This document shows positions 46,321 to 55,326 of a DNA stretch of 64,000 bases, piece after piece. Source of the stretch: Victivallales bacterium (lineage in GTDB: Bacteria; Verrucomicrobiota; Lentisphaeria; Victivallales; GWF2-38-69). The stretch is from the NCBI GenBank assembly GCA_021733985.1, contig JAIPJT010000005.1, forward strand, positions 1 through 64,000. Reading direction: 5' to 3'. The position numbers and the translations under genes are program-made. Numbering within the stretch: position 1 is the stretch's first letter; each line of letters opens with the position of its first letter. The notes beneath the pieces are model-generated. The model worked only from the letters and a program-made list of their open reading frames with translations, did not search any database and was not told where the DNA came from.

Positions 46321-47970
46321 TTAAAATGTATGGGGTCTGTTGATCTCTGTATCAACACTGGCCAGTTTGCTATTTTTATCAGGATAATCCGCATTAAAGT
46401 GCAGTCCCCGGCTTTCTTTTCTTGACAGAGCGGAGTCTATAATGATTTCGGCGACAGTAGAGATATTGCGAAGTTCGATAAGGTCGAGGGTAACATAGAA
46501 ATCCCAGTAGTACTTTTCTATTTCTTTTCTTATATTTCTGATACGGGCCTTAGCTCGTTCAAGCCTCTTGTTTGTCCTGAATATACCTACATAATCCCAC
46601 ATAAATCTTCTGATCTCATCCCAGTTATGGGATATAACAACGAGTTCGTCTGAATCAGTTGCTTCGCCGGTTTTCCAGTCCGGAATATTACCTGAAGGAC
46701 GATCAGCTATTATTTCTTTGAGTTTATTTTTTACATCGCTGTATATAAATTTAGGGACACAAAGTGCTTCAAGGAGACTGTTACTGGCCAGCCTGTTGGC
46801 TCCGTGAAAGCCGTTGCAGGCGACTTCACCCGCAGCATAAAGGCCGTTAATGCCGGTAAAACCGTTTTCATCAGTCTTTATTCCGCCGCAGCAATAGTGA
46901 GCGGCCGGTACAACAGGTATTGGGTCCTTCGCCATATTGAGACCGATTTTCTGACATTCAGAGAAAATATTGGGAAATCTTTTTTTGAGGAAATCTTCAC
47001 TCTGGCTTCTTATATCAAGGTAAACACATTCCGAACCTGTTCTTTTCATTTCATTATCTATAGCTCTTGCTACGATGTCTCTCGGAGCCAAACTTTTCAT
47101 TTCATGATATCTATGCATAAATTTAATCAGACGACCTCTTTTGTCTTTAATTTTGAGGAGGGCGCCTTCTCCCCTGACGGCTTCGCTTATTAAGAAAGAC
47201 TTGACATCAGGGTGGTACAGTATAGTCGGATGAAACTGGAAAAACTCCATATTAACAATTTTAGCGTAAGCGCGGTAGGCCATCGCAACACCTGCTCCGC
47301 AGGCTATGTCGGGATTACTGGTATAAAGATAGGCTTTCCCGGCGCCGCCGGTGGCCAGTACCGTAACAGAAGAAATGAAAGTGTTCACTTTATTAGTGTT
47401 TGTGTCGAGTGCATAAGCACCCAGACAGTAGTTTTCACCGAGCCACCCAAGGCGCCAGGAACATATTAGGTCTATAGCTGCGTAATTTTCAAAGATTGTA
47501 ATATTTTCATTTTCTCTGCACTGCCGGAGTAAAGTATCCTGAATTTCAGTACCTGTAATATCGCCGGCATGGAGTACACGTCTTTTGTGATGTCCACCCT
47601 CACGTCCGAGATGATAATCTTCGCAGTGCCTGTCATCTCCCATTTCTCCGCGAGTAGTAAAGTGAGCACCAAGTTTAATTAACTCTTTTAGCGAAGCCGG
47701 GCCTTTTTTAATGATTTTTTTTACAATATTTTTCTTACACATTCCGGCGCCTGCTACAAGGGTATCTTCAACATGGTCCTTGTAAGTATCCTTATCATCC
47801 ATAACACAGGCGATGCCGCCCTGTGCTTTTGTGGTGTTTGAGTTGTCTGCTTCTCTTTTCGACAACACAGCAACCTTACCCAGTTTAGCTAATTTTAAAG
47901 CTGAAGTAAGACCAGCCCCGCCACTGCCTATAATGAGAAAATCGAAAGTTAATCTTGTTGTTTTATTCAT
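46321..47970 (-). CDS. nadB: L-aspartate oxidase
   Basis: A 549-aa flavoprotein that oxidises L-aspartate to iminoaspartate in NAD synthesis. FAD-binding GSGGAG lies at 15-20, with LSKREADNSNTTKAQGGIA, HFTTRGEMGDDRHCEDYHLGREGGHHKRRVLH, RGEGALL, and the FAD-contacting GLYAAGEVACNGFHGANRLASNSLLEAL. These distinguish NadB from the related succinate/fumarate flavoproteins (Asp oxidase lacks a covalent-FAD His). No nadA or nadC is in the window. Confidence 0.94.
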   Translation of the reverse strand: MNKTTRLTFDFLIIGSGGAGLTSALKLAKLGKVAVLSKREADNSNTTKAQGGIACVMDDKDTYKDHVEDTLVAGAGMCKKNIVKKIIKKGPASLKELIKLGAHFTTRGEMGDDRHCEDYHLGREGGHHKRRVLHAGDITGTEIQDTLLRQCRENENITIFENYAAIDLICSWRLGWLGENYCLGAYALDTNTNKVNTFISSVTVLATGGAGKAYLYTSNPDIACGAGVAMAYRAYAKIVNMEFFQFHPTILYHPDVKSFLISEAVRGEGALLKIKDKRGRLIKFMHRYHEMKSLAPRDIVARAIDNEMKRTGSECVYLDIRSQSEDFLKKRFPNIFSECQKIGLNMAKDPIPVVPAAHYCCGGIKTDENGFTGINGLYAAGEVACNGFHGANRLASNSLLEALCVPKFIYSDVKNKLKEIIADRPSGNIPDWKTGEATDSDELVVISHNWDEIRRFMWDYVGIFRTNKRLERAKARIRNIRKEIEKYYWDFYVTLDLIELRNISTVAEIIIDSALSRKESRGLHFNADYPDKNSKLASVDTEINRPHTF

Positions 47971-48020
47971 TGTGATCTTGGAAAAATATTTAAATTTATA
48001 ATTTTTTAAAAAAACTGAAC

Positions 48021-48045
48021 TCTCTGCGCCTCAGTGTCTGGAGTC
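48021..48045. repeat. Degenerate CTCTGCG-type heptamer repeats
   Basis: TCTCTGCGCCTCAGTGTCTG followed by GAGTC in the 227-bp gap between holA and nadB is an imperfect tandem of a CTCTGCG-like unit. Similar (A)TCTGYGT/TAATCCGCG motifs occur at 3404-3420, 5744-5757, 12286-12300 and 44298-44316. The rest of the gap is AT-rich. Confidence 0.3.
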
Positions 48046-48197
48046 TATAAAAAAAGTCGATATGTCAGCATCGAAATATTACAGAGAAAGTCAAAAACGC
48101 TGCATTAAAACAGGTCGCAGATAATGAAACTTAATTACATTTTAGCATTGTATTGTGAATATTCTCTTTAAAAATGTGAAAAAAATAAAAATATTGG

Positions 48198-49316
48198 TTA
48201 TTTGCGTTTTTGTGTACAGACACTGAAGATGAGGTTTTCCAAAAGAATTCGCGGATTGGTATTTCCTGAAACAAATTCCTTATTTGCATTAATAAAAGTT
48301 GAAAAGATTAACTGCAGCTCTCTGTTAGAAAAATTAGTTGACTGCTTATGAAGCATATAAGCCCTGAAGGGGTGCATCTTTAACAGCATATTATCCGGAA
48401 ATTTTTCAGAAAAATTTTCCAGTTTATTTTTAAAACTGTAGTATTGATAATTTTTAGTTTCAAAACCGAGTTCTGCTGCAGCTTTTTTTGTTTTTAGGAT
48501 TTCCTGAAACTTTTTAACAGCAGAGTTAAACATAGTCAGTTCCGGATTGTAACTCGTCTTTTCAGAAATCAAAATGTCTATAAGTATCTTTAGGGAGAAG
48601 AATGATTTCCTAATGTTTTTTTCGGCAAGGGAATCAGCAAAAATCCATCTTGCCATTTCTATTGTTTTTGTACATATCTCATGGCAGTGCTCTATATTTA
48701 TAGTATCGGCTTTATCGTAAATATATGAGGACAGTTTGGATATTTCGGATGAAAGTCTTCCGGTATCGCTTCCGACAGCTTCAGATAAGAATTCCAATGC
48801 ATCGTGTGTGATCTTTACATTTTCTTTGCTGCATAAATCCCTGATCCTGTTTCGTAAATCAGCCTGATAGGTTTTATCTGTGGTTTTGAGTTTATTGTAT
48901 TCATAGACTGTTCCGTTTTTTTTGCAGAATTTATAGAAAGCGGTCCTTTTATCTAAATTTGGTCCGTCGATAATAAGGGTCAGGCTGTCGTCACCAGCAG
49001 TTTCATCGAGTGATGACATAATTGATTTAAAATAATCCTGAAATTCTTTATTCGTGCCAGACTGGCCTGTAAGCTGTTTAAATGACATAAAATGTTTTAG
49101 CCAGACAGTTTTGGAGGGTGTAAAAAATGAAGGGGTATTAACTGTAATTATTAAATTTTCGAGGATTTTCTGCGGCGGAACTTTTTCGTCATCACCGTTG
49201 ATTACTTCAAAAGAAAATTCGTTTTCAAGTTTAGTTTTTTCAGCGGCGGCCTTTTTTTCAGCGTTGTTTTTTATTGCCAAATTATCGTCACCGGTTAATA
49301 ATATTAAATTAGACAT
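48198..49316 (-). CDS. holA: DNA polymerase III delta subunit
   Basis: A 372-aa HolA-like clamp-loader subunit. It starts MSNLILLTGDDNLAIKNNAEKK, the typical degenerate P-loop start, with VKITHDALEFLSEAVGSDTGRLSSEISKLSSYI, the conserved arginine-finger-region helix, and a C-terminal collar domain ending NPRILLENLIFSVC. Divergent, but the domain order and length fit. Single gene. Confidence 0.82.
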   Translation of the reverse strand: MSNLILLTGDDNLAIKNNAEKKAAAEKTKLENEFSFEVINGDDEKVPPQKILENLIITVNTPSFFTPSKTVWLKHFMSFKQLTGQSGTNKEFQDYFKSIMSSLDETAGDDSLTLIIDGPNLDKRTAFYKFCKKNGTVYEYNKLKTTDKTYQADLRNRIRDLCSKENVKITHDALEFLSEAVGSDTGRLSSEISKLSSYIYDKADTINIEHCHEICTKTIEMARWIFADSLAEKNIRKSFFSLKILIDILISEKTSYNPELTMFNSAVKKFQEILKTKKAAAELGFETKNYQYYSFKNKLENFSEKFPDNMLLKMHPFRAYMLHKQSTNFSNRELQLIFSTFINANKEFVSGNTNPRILLENLIFSVCTQKRK

Positions 49317-49648
49317 ATAAAAGTTAAAAAATAATAATAGATTTTATCAATAGTAAAATGTAGCAGACAATTATTATATAATACTTGTTTTTATTCAATA
49401 ATCAATAATATTTAAATAACTATTTTTGTATAGTATCTGAAAAAATATTTACAGGAATTTCAGGCTATAAAGTTTAATAGCACAGTGAAACATGAGTTTA
49501 AGTTTTATTAGCTGCTCATGCTTTTGAAAAAATAAGCTTTGCTTTTTTTTTACTGCATTTTGCTTTTGTGCCTGCATCTAATGCGGAGGCGTTTTGCATA
49601 GACTGTTGTCAAAAGTTATTTTTTTATAAATTGGAGAAAATTTTATAT
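49317..49648. other. 332-bp gap between divergent holA and prfB
   Basis: AT-rich divergent promoter region. A plus-strand TATAAT lies at 49378-49383 without a good -35. GGAG at 49633-49636 serves prfB. An in-frame GTG at 49568 could extend prfB by 27 codons, but the added residues are unlike RF2. No other feature was seen. Confidence 0.4.
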
Positions 49649-50752
49649 ATGACGCATGATGAGTTAAAGAAGAACAGTACTGAAGCTGAAGAGAGGCTGG
49701 AACACTTAAAAAAATATTTAAATATTGACGAAAACATTAGAAAAAAAAGCGAAATAGAAAAGGAAATGGCCGCCCCTAATTTCTGGGATAACAGAGAAGA
49801 AGCCCAGAAAAAAATGGAGATTCTAAGCAGCGCTAAAGGTATTATAGAGAATTATCAGAACCTTGTAGACAAAGTAGAGGATTTTTGCGCTTTTGCTGAA
49901 CTTACTATAGAAGAAAATGATGAAACTATGCTGAAAGAAGCCGACAGTCTTTGGGAAAAGCTTTCCAATGCACTTAACAAAGCCGAACTGATGAGCTTTC
50001 TTTCAGGTAAGTATGACAAGAATAATGCGTATCTGACTATTCATGCCGGTGCAGGAGGAACAGAATCCTGTGACTGGGCTTCAATGCTTTTCAGAATGTA
50101 CAGACGCTGGATAGAAAGAAGAGGATGGAACGAAGAAATTGAAGATTTTCTACCGGGGGATGAAGCAGGTATAAAAAGTGTAACTATGTATATAAAAGGT
50201 AATCTGGCTTACGGATACGCAAAAGCCGAAAGCGGTGTCCACAGACTTGTTAGGATTTCTCCTTTCGACAGTAATTCAAGACGGCATACTTCATTTGCAT
50301 CTGTCGAAGTTATGCCCGAGATAAGTGATGAGGATTTTGTAATTGAAATTGAAGAAAAAGATTTGAGAATGGATACTTTCAGAAGCAGCGGGGCAGGCGG
50401 ACAGCATGTAAACAAAACAGACAGCGCTGTGCGGCTTACACATATACCGACAGGACTGGTTGCCTCCTGTCAGTCTGACAGGTCACAGCACAAGAATCGC
50501 TCCAAGGCTCTTAAAATGCTAAAATCTAAACTTTTTGCTGTAAAAGAGGAAGAACGCAGAAAAGAAACCGAAAATATATCCGGCGAAAAAACTGAAATGG
50601 GCTGGGGAAATCAAATACGCTCTTATGTACTGCACCCGTACCAGATGGTTAAAGACTTACGGACAAATACTGAGACAGGAAATACTTCGGCCGTACTTGA
50701 CGGTGATATAGAAGTTTTTATAGATGCCTGGCTTAGAACGCGGAAGAATTAA
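49649..50752 (+). CDS. prfB: Peptide chain release factor 2
   Basis: A 367-aa RF2 that reads UGA and UAA stop codons. It has the RF2-specific SPF tripeptide at 204-206 and the catalytic GGQ at 250-252 (SSGAGGQHVNKTDSAVRLTHIPTG), nearly the same positions as in E. coli. The frame is continuous through LKKYLNIDENI, so the programmed +1 frameshift with in-frame UGA common in bacterial prfB is absent. I use the ATG at 49649 (GGAG 12 bases upstream); an upstream GTG would add 27 residues unlike the family. Confidence 0.96.
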   Translation: MTHDELKKNSTEAEERLEHLKKYLNIDENIRKKSEIEKEMAAPNFWDNREEAQKKMEILSSAKGIIENYQNLVDKVEDFCAFAELTIEENDETMLKEADSLWEKLSNALNKAELMSFLSGKYDKNNAYLTIHAGAGGTESCDWASMLFRMYRRWIERRGWNEEIEDFLPGDEAGIKSVTMYIKGNLAYGYAKAESGVHRLVRISPFDSNSRRHTSFASVEVMPEISDEDFVIEIEEKDLRMDTFRSSGAGGQHVNKTDSAVRLTHIPTGLVASCQSDRSQHKNRSKALKMLKSKLFAVKEEERRKETENISGEKTEMGWGNQIRSYVLHPYQMVKDLRTNTETGNTSAVLDGDIEVFIDAWLRTRKN

Positions 50753-50814
50753 TTCAGGACCCCTCATCAGGTAGGTTCAAACTGAGCTCAGCTCTATAAT
50801 AATATGTTGTATAT

Positions 50815-50993
50815 CAATGTCATTGAATTAAGGATTATGCTTTCGGAATCAAAGGATTGATTCCCTTCACAAAATACAGAATTTGTGGCGGAGGGAACCA
50901 GTCCCCCGGTGTCTTGGCGTAGCTTCAAGCGAAGACAGATGGTTCCGTAGACTAAGCAAAGTCAATAATTTTATTTTTAATTCAACGGCATTG
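50815..50993. mobile_element. MITE-like 179-bp element with 17-bp terminal inverted repeats
   Basis: Left end CAATGTCATTGAATTAA (50815-50831) and right end TTAATTCAACGGCATTG (50977-50993) are inverted copies with 15 of 17 matches. Inside are two strong hairpins: GGAATCAA-AGGA-TTGATTCC (50845-50864), and a nested one from GGAACCA (50894-50900) to TGGTTCC (50940-50946) that contains TGTCTT...AAGACA. It is GC-richer than its surroundings and non-coding. A solo pair of the same ends lies at 14971-15007. It could be a MITE, a REP-like element or a structured RNA; no transposase is in the window. Confidence 0.5.
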
Positions 50994-51035
50994 TGTTGTA
51001 AATGATAATAGAACCAAATGCGAAAAGAATATTTC

Positions 51036-51488
51036 TTAATTGTTACCTGTACTTCCGAAGCCGCCTTTGCCTCTCTTAGTGATTGAAAGCTCCTTAACTT
51101 TTATCAGCCCGACTTGAGGAAGTTTATTTATTACCATCTGTGCGATTCTTTCACCACGTTTGACCGTGTAATTTTCTGTGCCTGCATTTAGCATGATAAC
51201 ACATACTTCGCCTCTGTAACCGGCGTCAACAGTACCCGGGCTGTTTGCTACAGTAAGAGTATGTTTGAGGGCAAGCCCGCTCCGGGGACGTATCTGTGCC
51301 TCGTAATGCAGAGGTAATTCAATAAATAAACCGGTAGGAACAAGATGTGATTTCCCGGGTTCAAGAAGAACTTCTTCGCGGGACTTTAAATCAAAAGCGG
51401 CATCGTCGTGGTGGGCTTTTTGAGGTATTAAATCGTCACAGCCTTCTTTCATTTTAATTTTCACTACGATATTTCCATCTATACTCAT
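51036..51488 (-). CDS. dut: dUTP diphosphatase
   Basis: A 150-aa trimeric dUTPase that hydrolyses dUTP to dUMP. Motifs: DAAFDLKS (1), RPRSGLALKH (2), NSPGTVDAGYRGE with the catalytic Asp (3), RGERIAQMV (4) and RGKGGFGSTG (5, phosphate loop). The ATG at 51488 follows AGGAAAGG by about 7 bases, so I prefer it to a GTG three codons upstream. Confidence 0.96.
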   Translation of the reverse strand: MSIDGNIVVKIKMKEGCDDLIPQKAHHDDAAFDLKSREEVLLEPGKSHLVPTGLFIELPLHYEAQIRPRSGLALKHTLTVANSPGTVDAGYRGEVCVIMLNAGTENYTVKRGERIAQMVINKLPQVGLIKVKELSITKRGKGGFGSTGNN

Positions 51489-51676
51489 AATTATCACCTT
51501 TCCTGCTTTTTATGTTGGCTTTTTATATTATTTTATATTAATATTTAAATGAAATTAAATTATTATAAAAAGAAAAAACCGGTACATGATACTCGTTATG
51601 CCTCTTTTTATGAATTTTAACTTATTTAAATTTATAATCAATAAAATAAGAAAAGACAACAACTGTTTGTTAAAAG

Positions 51677-52867
51677 ATGGAAAACATAAATATTTATGAA
51701 TGTCAGAAAAGATATATTCTTCCTACTTATCCGGAAGCTGAGCTAATACTTGTGAAAGGGCAGGGTGCTTACGTGAGAAATGATAAAGGCAGGGAATATC
51801 TTGATTTTACATGCGGCATCGGAGTATGCAACTTAGGGCACTGTCACAGAAAAGTAACTTCTGAAATATCAGCTCAGGCTACTGAGCTTATGCATGTGTC
51901 GAACCTGTTTATGACCCGAAAACAGCCCTTACTTGCAAAGAAAATTATAGATTCATCATTCAGCGGCAGGGTCTTTTTTGCCAACAGCGGATCAGAAGCT
52001 AATGAAGGTATGATTAAGTTTGCAAGAAAATGGGGCAATAAACGCGGAAGAAATAAAATTATAACAATGAACAATTCTTTTCATGGCAGAAGTTTAGCCA
52101 CTTTAGCCGCTACTGGAAAAAGTATATACAGAAAGGGTTTTAAGCCAAAAACACAGGGCTTTATTGAAATTCCGTTTAATGATTTTAGAGCTGTGAAAGA
52201 AGCATACTATAAATCAGGAAAGAAAATTGCCGCAGTTCTGCTGGAACCTATTCAGGGTGAAGGCGGTGTTATACCGGCTGATAATAATTACATCGGAAAT
52301 CTCAGAAAATTCTGCACTGATAATGATATACTTTTAATGCTGGATGAAGTGCAGACCGGTATGGGCAGAACTGGAGAATTTTTTGCATATAAACATTATA
52401 ATATTGAACCTGACCTGATGTCCATGGCAAAAGGACTCGGGAATGGTTTTCCGATTGGAGCATTTGCTGTAAATGATTCTGTAGAAAACGTTTTAACTCC
52501 AGGTACACATGCATCAACTTTCGGAGGGTCTCCGCTGGCATGTTCAGCTGCAATAGCAGTATTTGATGCTATTTATGAAGAAAATTTACTGAGTAATACA
52601 GCTAAAATGGGAGGGGTCCTGATGGAAGAACTTAATAAACTCAAAAAGGTGAACAGTTCTATCCGTGCAATAAGAGGTAAAGGTTTGATGGTCGGTATAG
52701 AGTTTGCGACTGATGTTAAAAAAATTATATACAAAGCCCGGGAAGAGGGCCTGCTTCTCATCCCTGCAGGTAAAAATGTAATCAGGTTTTATCCCCCGCT
52801 TAATGTTACAGCGGAAGAATTAATAGATGGTTTAAATATTTTCAAGAAAATAATAAAAGTCCTGTAA
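51677..52867 (+). CDS. argD: Acetylornithine aminotransferase
   Basis: A 396-aa class III PLP aminotransferase of arginine biosynthesis. YLDFTCGIGVCNLGHCH, FFANSGSEANE, MLDEVQTGMGRTG (PLP-binding Asp) and MAKGLGNGFPIGAF (Schiff-base Lys) are present; length and spacing match ArgD. Other class III aminotransferases share these motifs; the following argF, 31 bp downstream, supports the arginine role. Confidence 0.92.
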   Translation: MENINIYECQKRYILPTYPEAELILVKGQGAYVRNDKGREYLDFTCGIGVCNLGHCHRKVTSEISAQATELMHVSNLFMTRKQPLLAKKIIDSSFSGRVFFANSGSEANEGMIKFARKWGNKRGRNKIITMNNSFHGRSLATLAATGKSIYRKGFKPKTQGFIEIPFNDFRAVKEAYYKSGKKIAAVLLEPIQGEGGVIPADNNYIGNLRKFCTDNDILLMLDEVQTGMGRTGEFFAYKHYNIEPDLMSMAKGLGNGFPIGAFAVNDSVENVLTPGTHASTFGGSPLACSAAIAVFDAIYEENLLSNTAKMGGVLMEELNKLKKVNSSIRAIRGKGLMVGIEFATDVKKIIYKAREEGLLLIPAGKNVIRFYPPLNVTAEELIDGLNIFKKIIKVL

Positions 52868-52898
52868 AAGTAAAAAATTTTAAAAAAAGGAGGAAATA

Positions 52899-53888
52899 AT
52901 GGCTGTTAATCTAAAAGGCAGAAGTTTTTTAACTCTAAACGATTTTACCCCTGAAGAAATCCAATATCTGTTGCAGCTTTCAAAGGACCTTAAAGCTAAA
53001 AAAAGAATGGGAATAAAAGGTACAGCTTTAGAAAGAAAAAATATAGTTCTGCTATTTGATAAATCATCAACAAGAACAAGATGTGCTTTTGAAACAGCTG
53101 CTTACGAGGAAGGGGCAAATGTAACTTATTTAACAAATTCCCAGTTTCAGGTCAAAGAATCATTAGAAGATTCCGCGAAAGTTCTCGGACGTTATTATGA
53201 CGGGATTGAATACAGAGGATTTAAACAGGAAGTTGTTGAGAAGCTTGCTCAGTTCTCAGGTGTTCCTGTATGGAACGGGCTTACAGATGTAGACCATCCG
53301 ACACAGGTTTTAGCCGATTTTCTAACATTACAGGAGAAAATACCGCACAAGCCGCTCTCAAATATAAAACTTGTTTTTACAGGTGACTCAAGAAATAATA
53401 TGGCGTATGCACTTATGTACGGGGCTGCAAAACTGGGAATGCATTTTGTTGCTCTCGGGCCGGAAGAGCTCTCTCCCGATCCTGAAATAATGGACAATAT
53501 ACAGAAATACGCAGAAAAAACAGGAGCTAAAATCGAATATACAGATAATGTTGATATTGCTGTTAATAAAGCAGATGCTATTTATACTGATGTCTGGGTA
53601 TCTATGGGCGAGGATGTTGATTATGCAGAAAGAGCAAAATTACTGGAACCTTACCGTGTGACTGCAAAAATGATACAGAAAACGCAAAATGATAATGTCC
53701 TTTTTATGCACTGCCTGCCGTCTTATCATGATTTTGAGACTGAAAATGCTAAAAAGATGAAAGATCAAGGTATCGATATCAGAGAAGTGACAGATGAAAT
53801 TTTCAGAAGCAGACATTCGGTTGTTTTTGATGAAGCAGAAAACAGACTTCATACAATTAAAGCTGTTATGGTTGCTACAATAAGCTGA
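52899..53888 (+). CDS. argF: Ornithine carbamoyltransferase
   Basis: A 329-aa enzyme that makes citrulline from ornithine and carbamoyl phosphate. STRTR at 57-61 binds carbamoyl phosphate, DHPTQVLAD follows, DVWVSMGE and MHCLPSYH form the ornithine and catalytic regions. The start resembles the longer ArgF/ArcB group (LKGRSFLTLNDFTPEEI). AAAGGAGG precedes the ATG. It could run in either direction; with arcA at 25 kb a catabolic use is possible, but its neighbour argD favours biosynthesis. Confidence 0.95.
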   Translation: MAVNLKGRSFLTLNDFTPEEIQYLLQLSKDLKAKKRMGIKGTALERKNIVLLFDKSSTRTRCAFETAAYEEGANVTYLTNSQFQVKESLEDSAKVLGRYYDGIEYRGFKQEVVEKLAQFSGVPVWNGLTDVDHPTQVLADFLTLQEKIPHKPLSNIKLVFTGDSRNNMAYALMYGAAKLGMHFVALGPEELSPDPEIMDNIQKYAEKTGAKIEYTDNVDIAVNKADAIYTDVWVSMGEDVDYAERAKLLEPYRVTAKMIQKTQNDNVLFMHCLPSYHDFETENAKKMKDQGIDIREVTDEIFRSRHSVVFDEAENRLHTIKAVMVATIS

Positions 53889-53909
53889 ATAATTTAAGGA
53901 GAATTGGAC

Positions 53910-55310
53910 GTGTCACCAGAACTTCAATGGCTTATATACATACTAATTGAAAATGAGATTATAAGTAATGAAGACTGTTTGTCTCTTCTTGAAAAAATGG
54001 GCGAAGATGCCGGTTTTGAAGCCTTTGCCCAGGAAGCATATAATGCAGTTTCGGAACAACTTTCAGAAGAAGAGGCAAAATCTATGCTCGACAGCTTTGA
54101 AGAGGCTATTGAGTTAGCTGCCCAAATGGCGGAAAAAGGTGAAGAAGTCCCGGCGGATTTTACGGAAACCCTTAACAGGGGCAAAGATGTAACTGAGGGG
54201 GGTGGCAGAGATAAAGAAAATGCTGAAGATATAAATGAGGTATTATTGAGTTTAATTAACTATTCTATCGAAAACAGTGCCAGCGATCTTTACCTCTCTC
54301 CCAATAATCCGCCGTTTATGCGCGTGGCGGGAAAAATCGAATATTTAAATGATAACCCCCTCACTCCCGAGGATTCTTATCATTTTAATACTGTACTGCT
54401 CTCCGAAGAGCAAAAAAAGCATCTTAAAGAGAATAATGAAATAACTGCTACTCTTCAAATTGGAGGAGTCAAAATTAGGAGTAACATAATAACTCATAAA
54501 GAGGGTATAACCGGCAGTTACCATTTAATTAACGATAACATAACTAAGCTGCCTGAACTGGGATTTTCTGAAACTTCAATAGAAACCATTGAAAAGATGT
54601 TGAATTATTACAATGGAATTATTTTTGTGACAGGGCCGAAAAATTCCGGAAAGACAACAACAATAGCTGCATTAATAGATATTCTTAGAAACAAAAAGGA
54701 AGACTGTATAAATGTTTTTGAGGATCCGGCTGAAGGAATTTTTAGTTCGACCAGTGAATGCAATATTATCCAGAAAGAAAAGGGAACTCATATAGAAACT
54801 TACTTGGCAGGTATACGGCAGTCTTATAATGAAGATACCGGGATTTTGATTATTGATGAAATAGATTCTAAGGAGACCGCAGAGTATATTATAAATGCAG
54901 CTGAAAACGGAAGGTTTGTAATTGCAACTTTAACTACATACGATTCAATAAATTCATTAAACCGGTTTGTAAATTTGTTTCCGGAGAATAAACAGTCTTT
55001 GATTTATCAGAAAATTGCCCGTATTTTAAGAGGTGTTATTTCTCAAATGCTTTTGCCTAATTTAACCGATAGCATTACCCTTGGGTATGAAATTCTGGTT
55101 AATACAGTACCTGTATCCAATAATATTTTTGAAGGTAAACTTTATTTACTGAAACCGGCAATGGAGGTCGGGAAAAAAAATGGAATGGTTATTATGGATG
55201 ACTGTATTTATGAACTGTACAGAGAGGGAACGATTGCAGCTGAAGTTGCTCTTAAAAATTTATATAACCGAAAACAGTATGAAAAGATGATCAGCAGTAC
55301 AAATCTTTAA
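53910..55310 (+). CDS. Divergent PilT/GspE-like ATPase, paralogue 1
   Basis: A 466-aa secretion or pilus ATPase. About 110 acidic N-terminal residues precede a PilT-like core (SASDLYLSPNNPPFMRVAGK). Walker A is GPKNSGKT at 242-249 and Walker B GILIIDEID. The His box of true PilT (LHT) reads ATLTTYDS, and the ASP-box region is altered. The start is set at GTG 53910 because AAGGAG lies 8 bases upstream; a TTG at 53904 is too close. It is followed 16 bp later by a second PilT-like gene, likely forming a hetero-oligomer or sensory pair. Confidence 0.82.
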   Translation: MSPELQWLIYILIENEIISNEDCLSLLEKMGEDAGFEAFAQEAYNAVSEQLSEEEAKSMLDSFEEAIELAAQMAEKGEEVPADFTETLNRGKDVTEGGGRDKENAEDINEVLLSLINYSIENSASDLYLSPNNPPFMRVAGKIEYLNDNPLTPEDSYHFNTVLLSEEQKKHLKENNEITATLQIGGVKIRSNIITHKEGITGSYHLINDNITKLPELGFSETSIETIEKMLNYYNGIIFVTGPKNSGKTTTIAALIDILRNKKEDCINVFEDPAEGIFSSTSECNIIQKEKGTHIETYLAGIRQSYNEDTGILIIDEIDSKETAEYIINAAENGRFVIATLTTYDSINSLNRFVNLFPENKQSLIYQKIARILRGVISQMLLPNLTDSITLGYEILVNTVPVSNNIFEGKLYLLKPAMEVGKKNGMVIMDDCIYELYREGTIAAEVALKNLYNRKQYEKMISSTNL

Positions 55311-55326
55311 AGCAGGATAATGTTTT

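Noticed and set aside
49568..49648. Longer N-terminus of prfB from GTG 49568
   Set aside because: The added residues (MPASNAEAFCIDCC...) are unlike RF2, and the ATG at 49649 has its own GGAG site.
50753..50800. tRNA-like GGTTCAAAC near 50773
   Set aside because: No acceptor stem, anticodon arm or D-arm could be folded around it.
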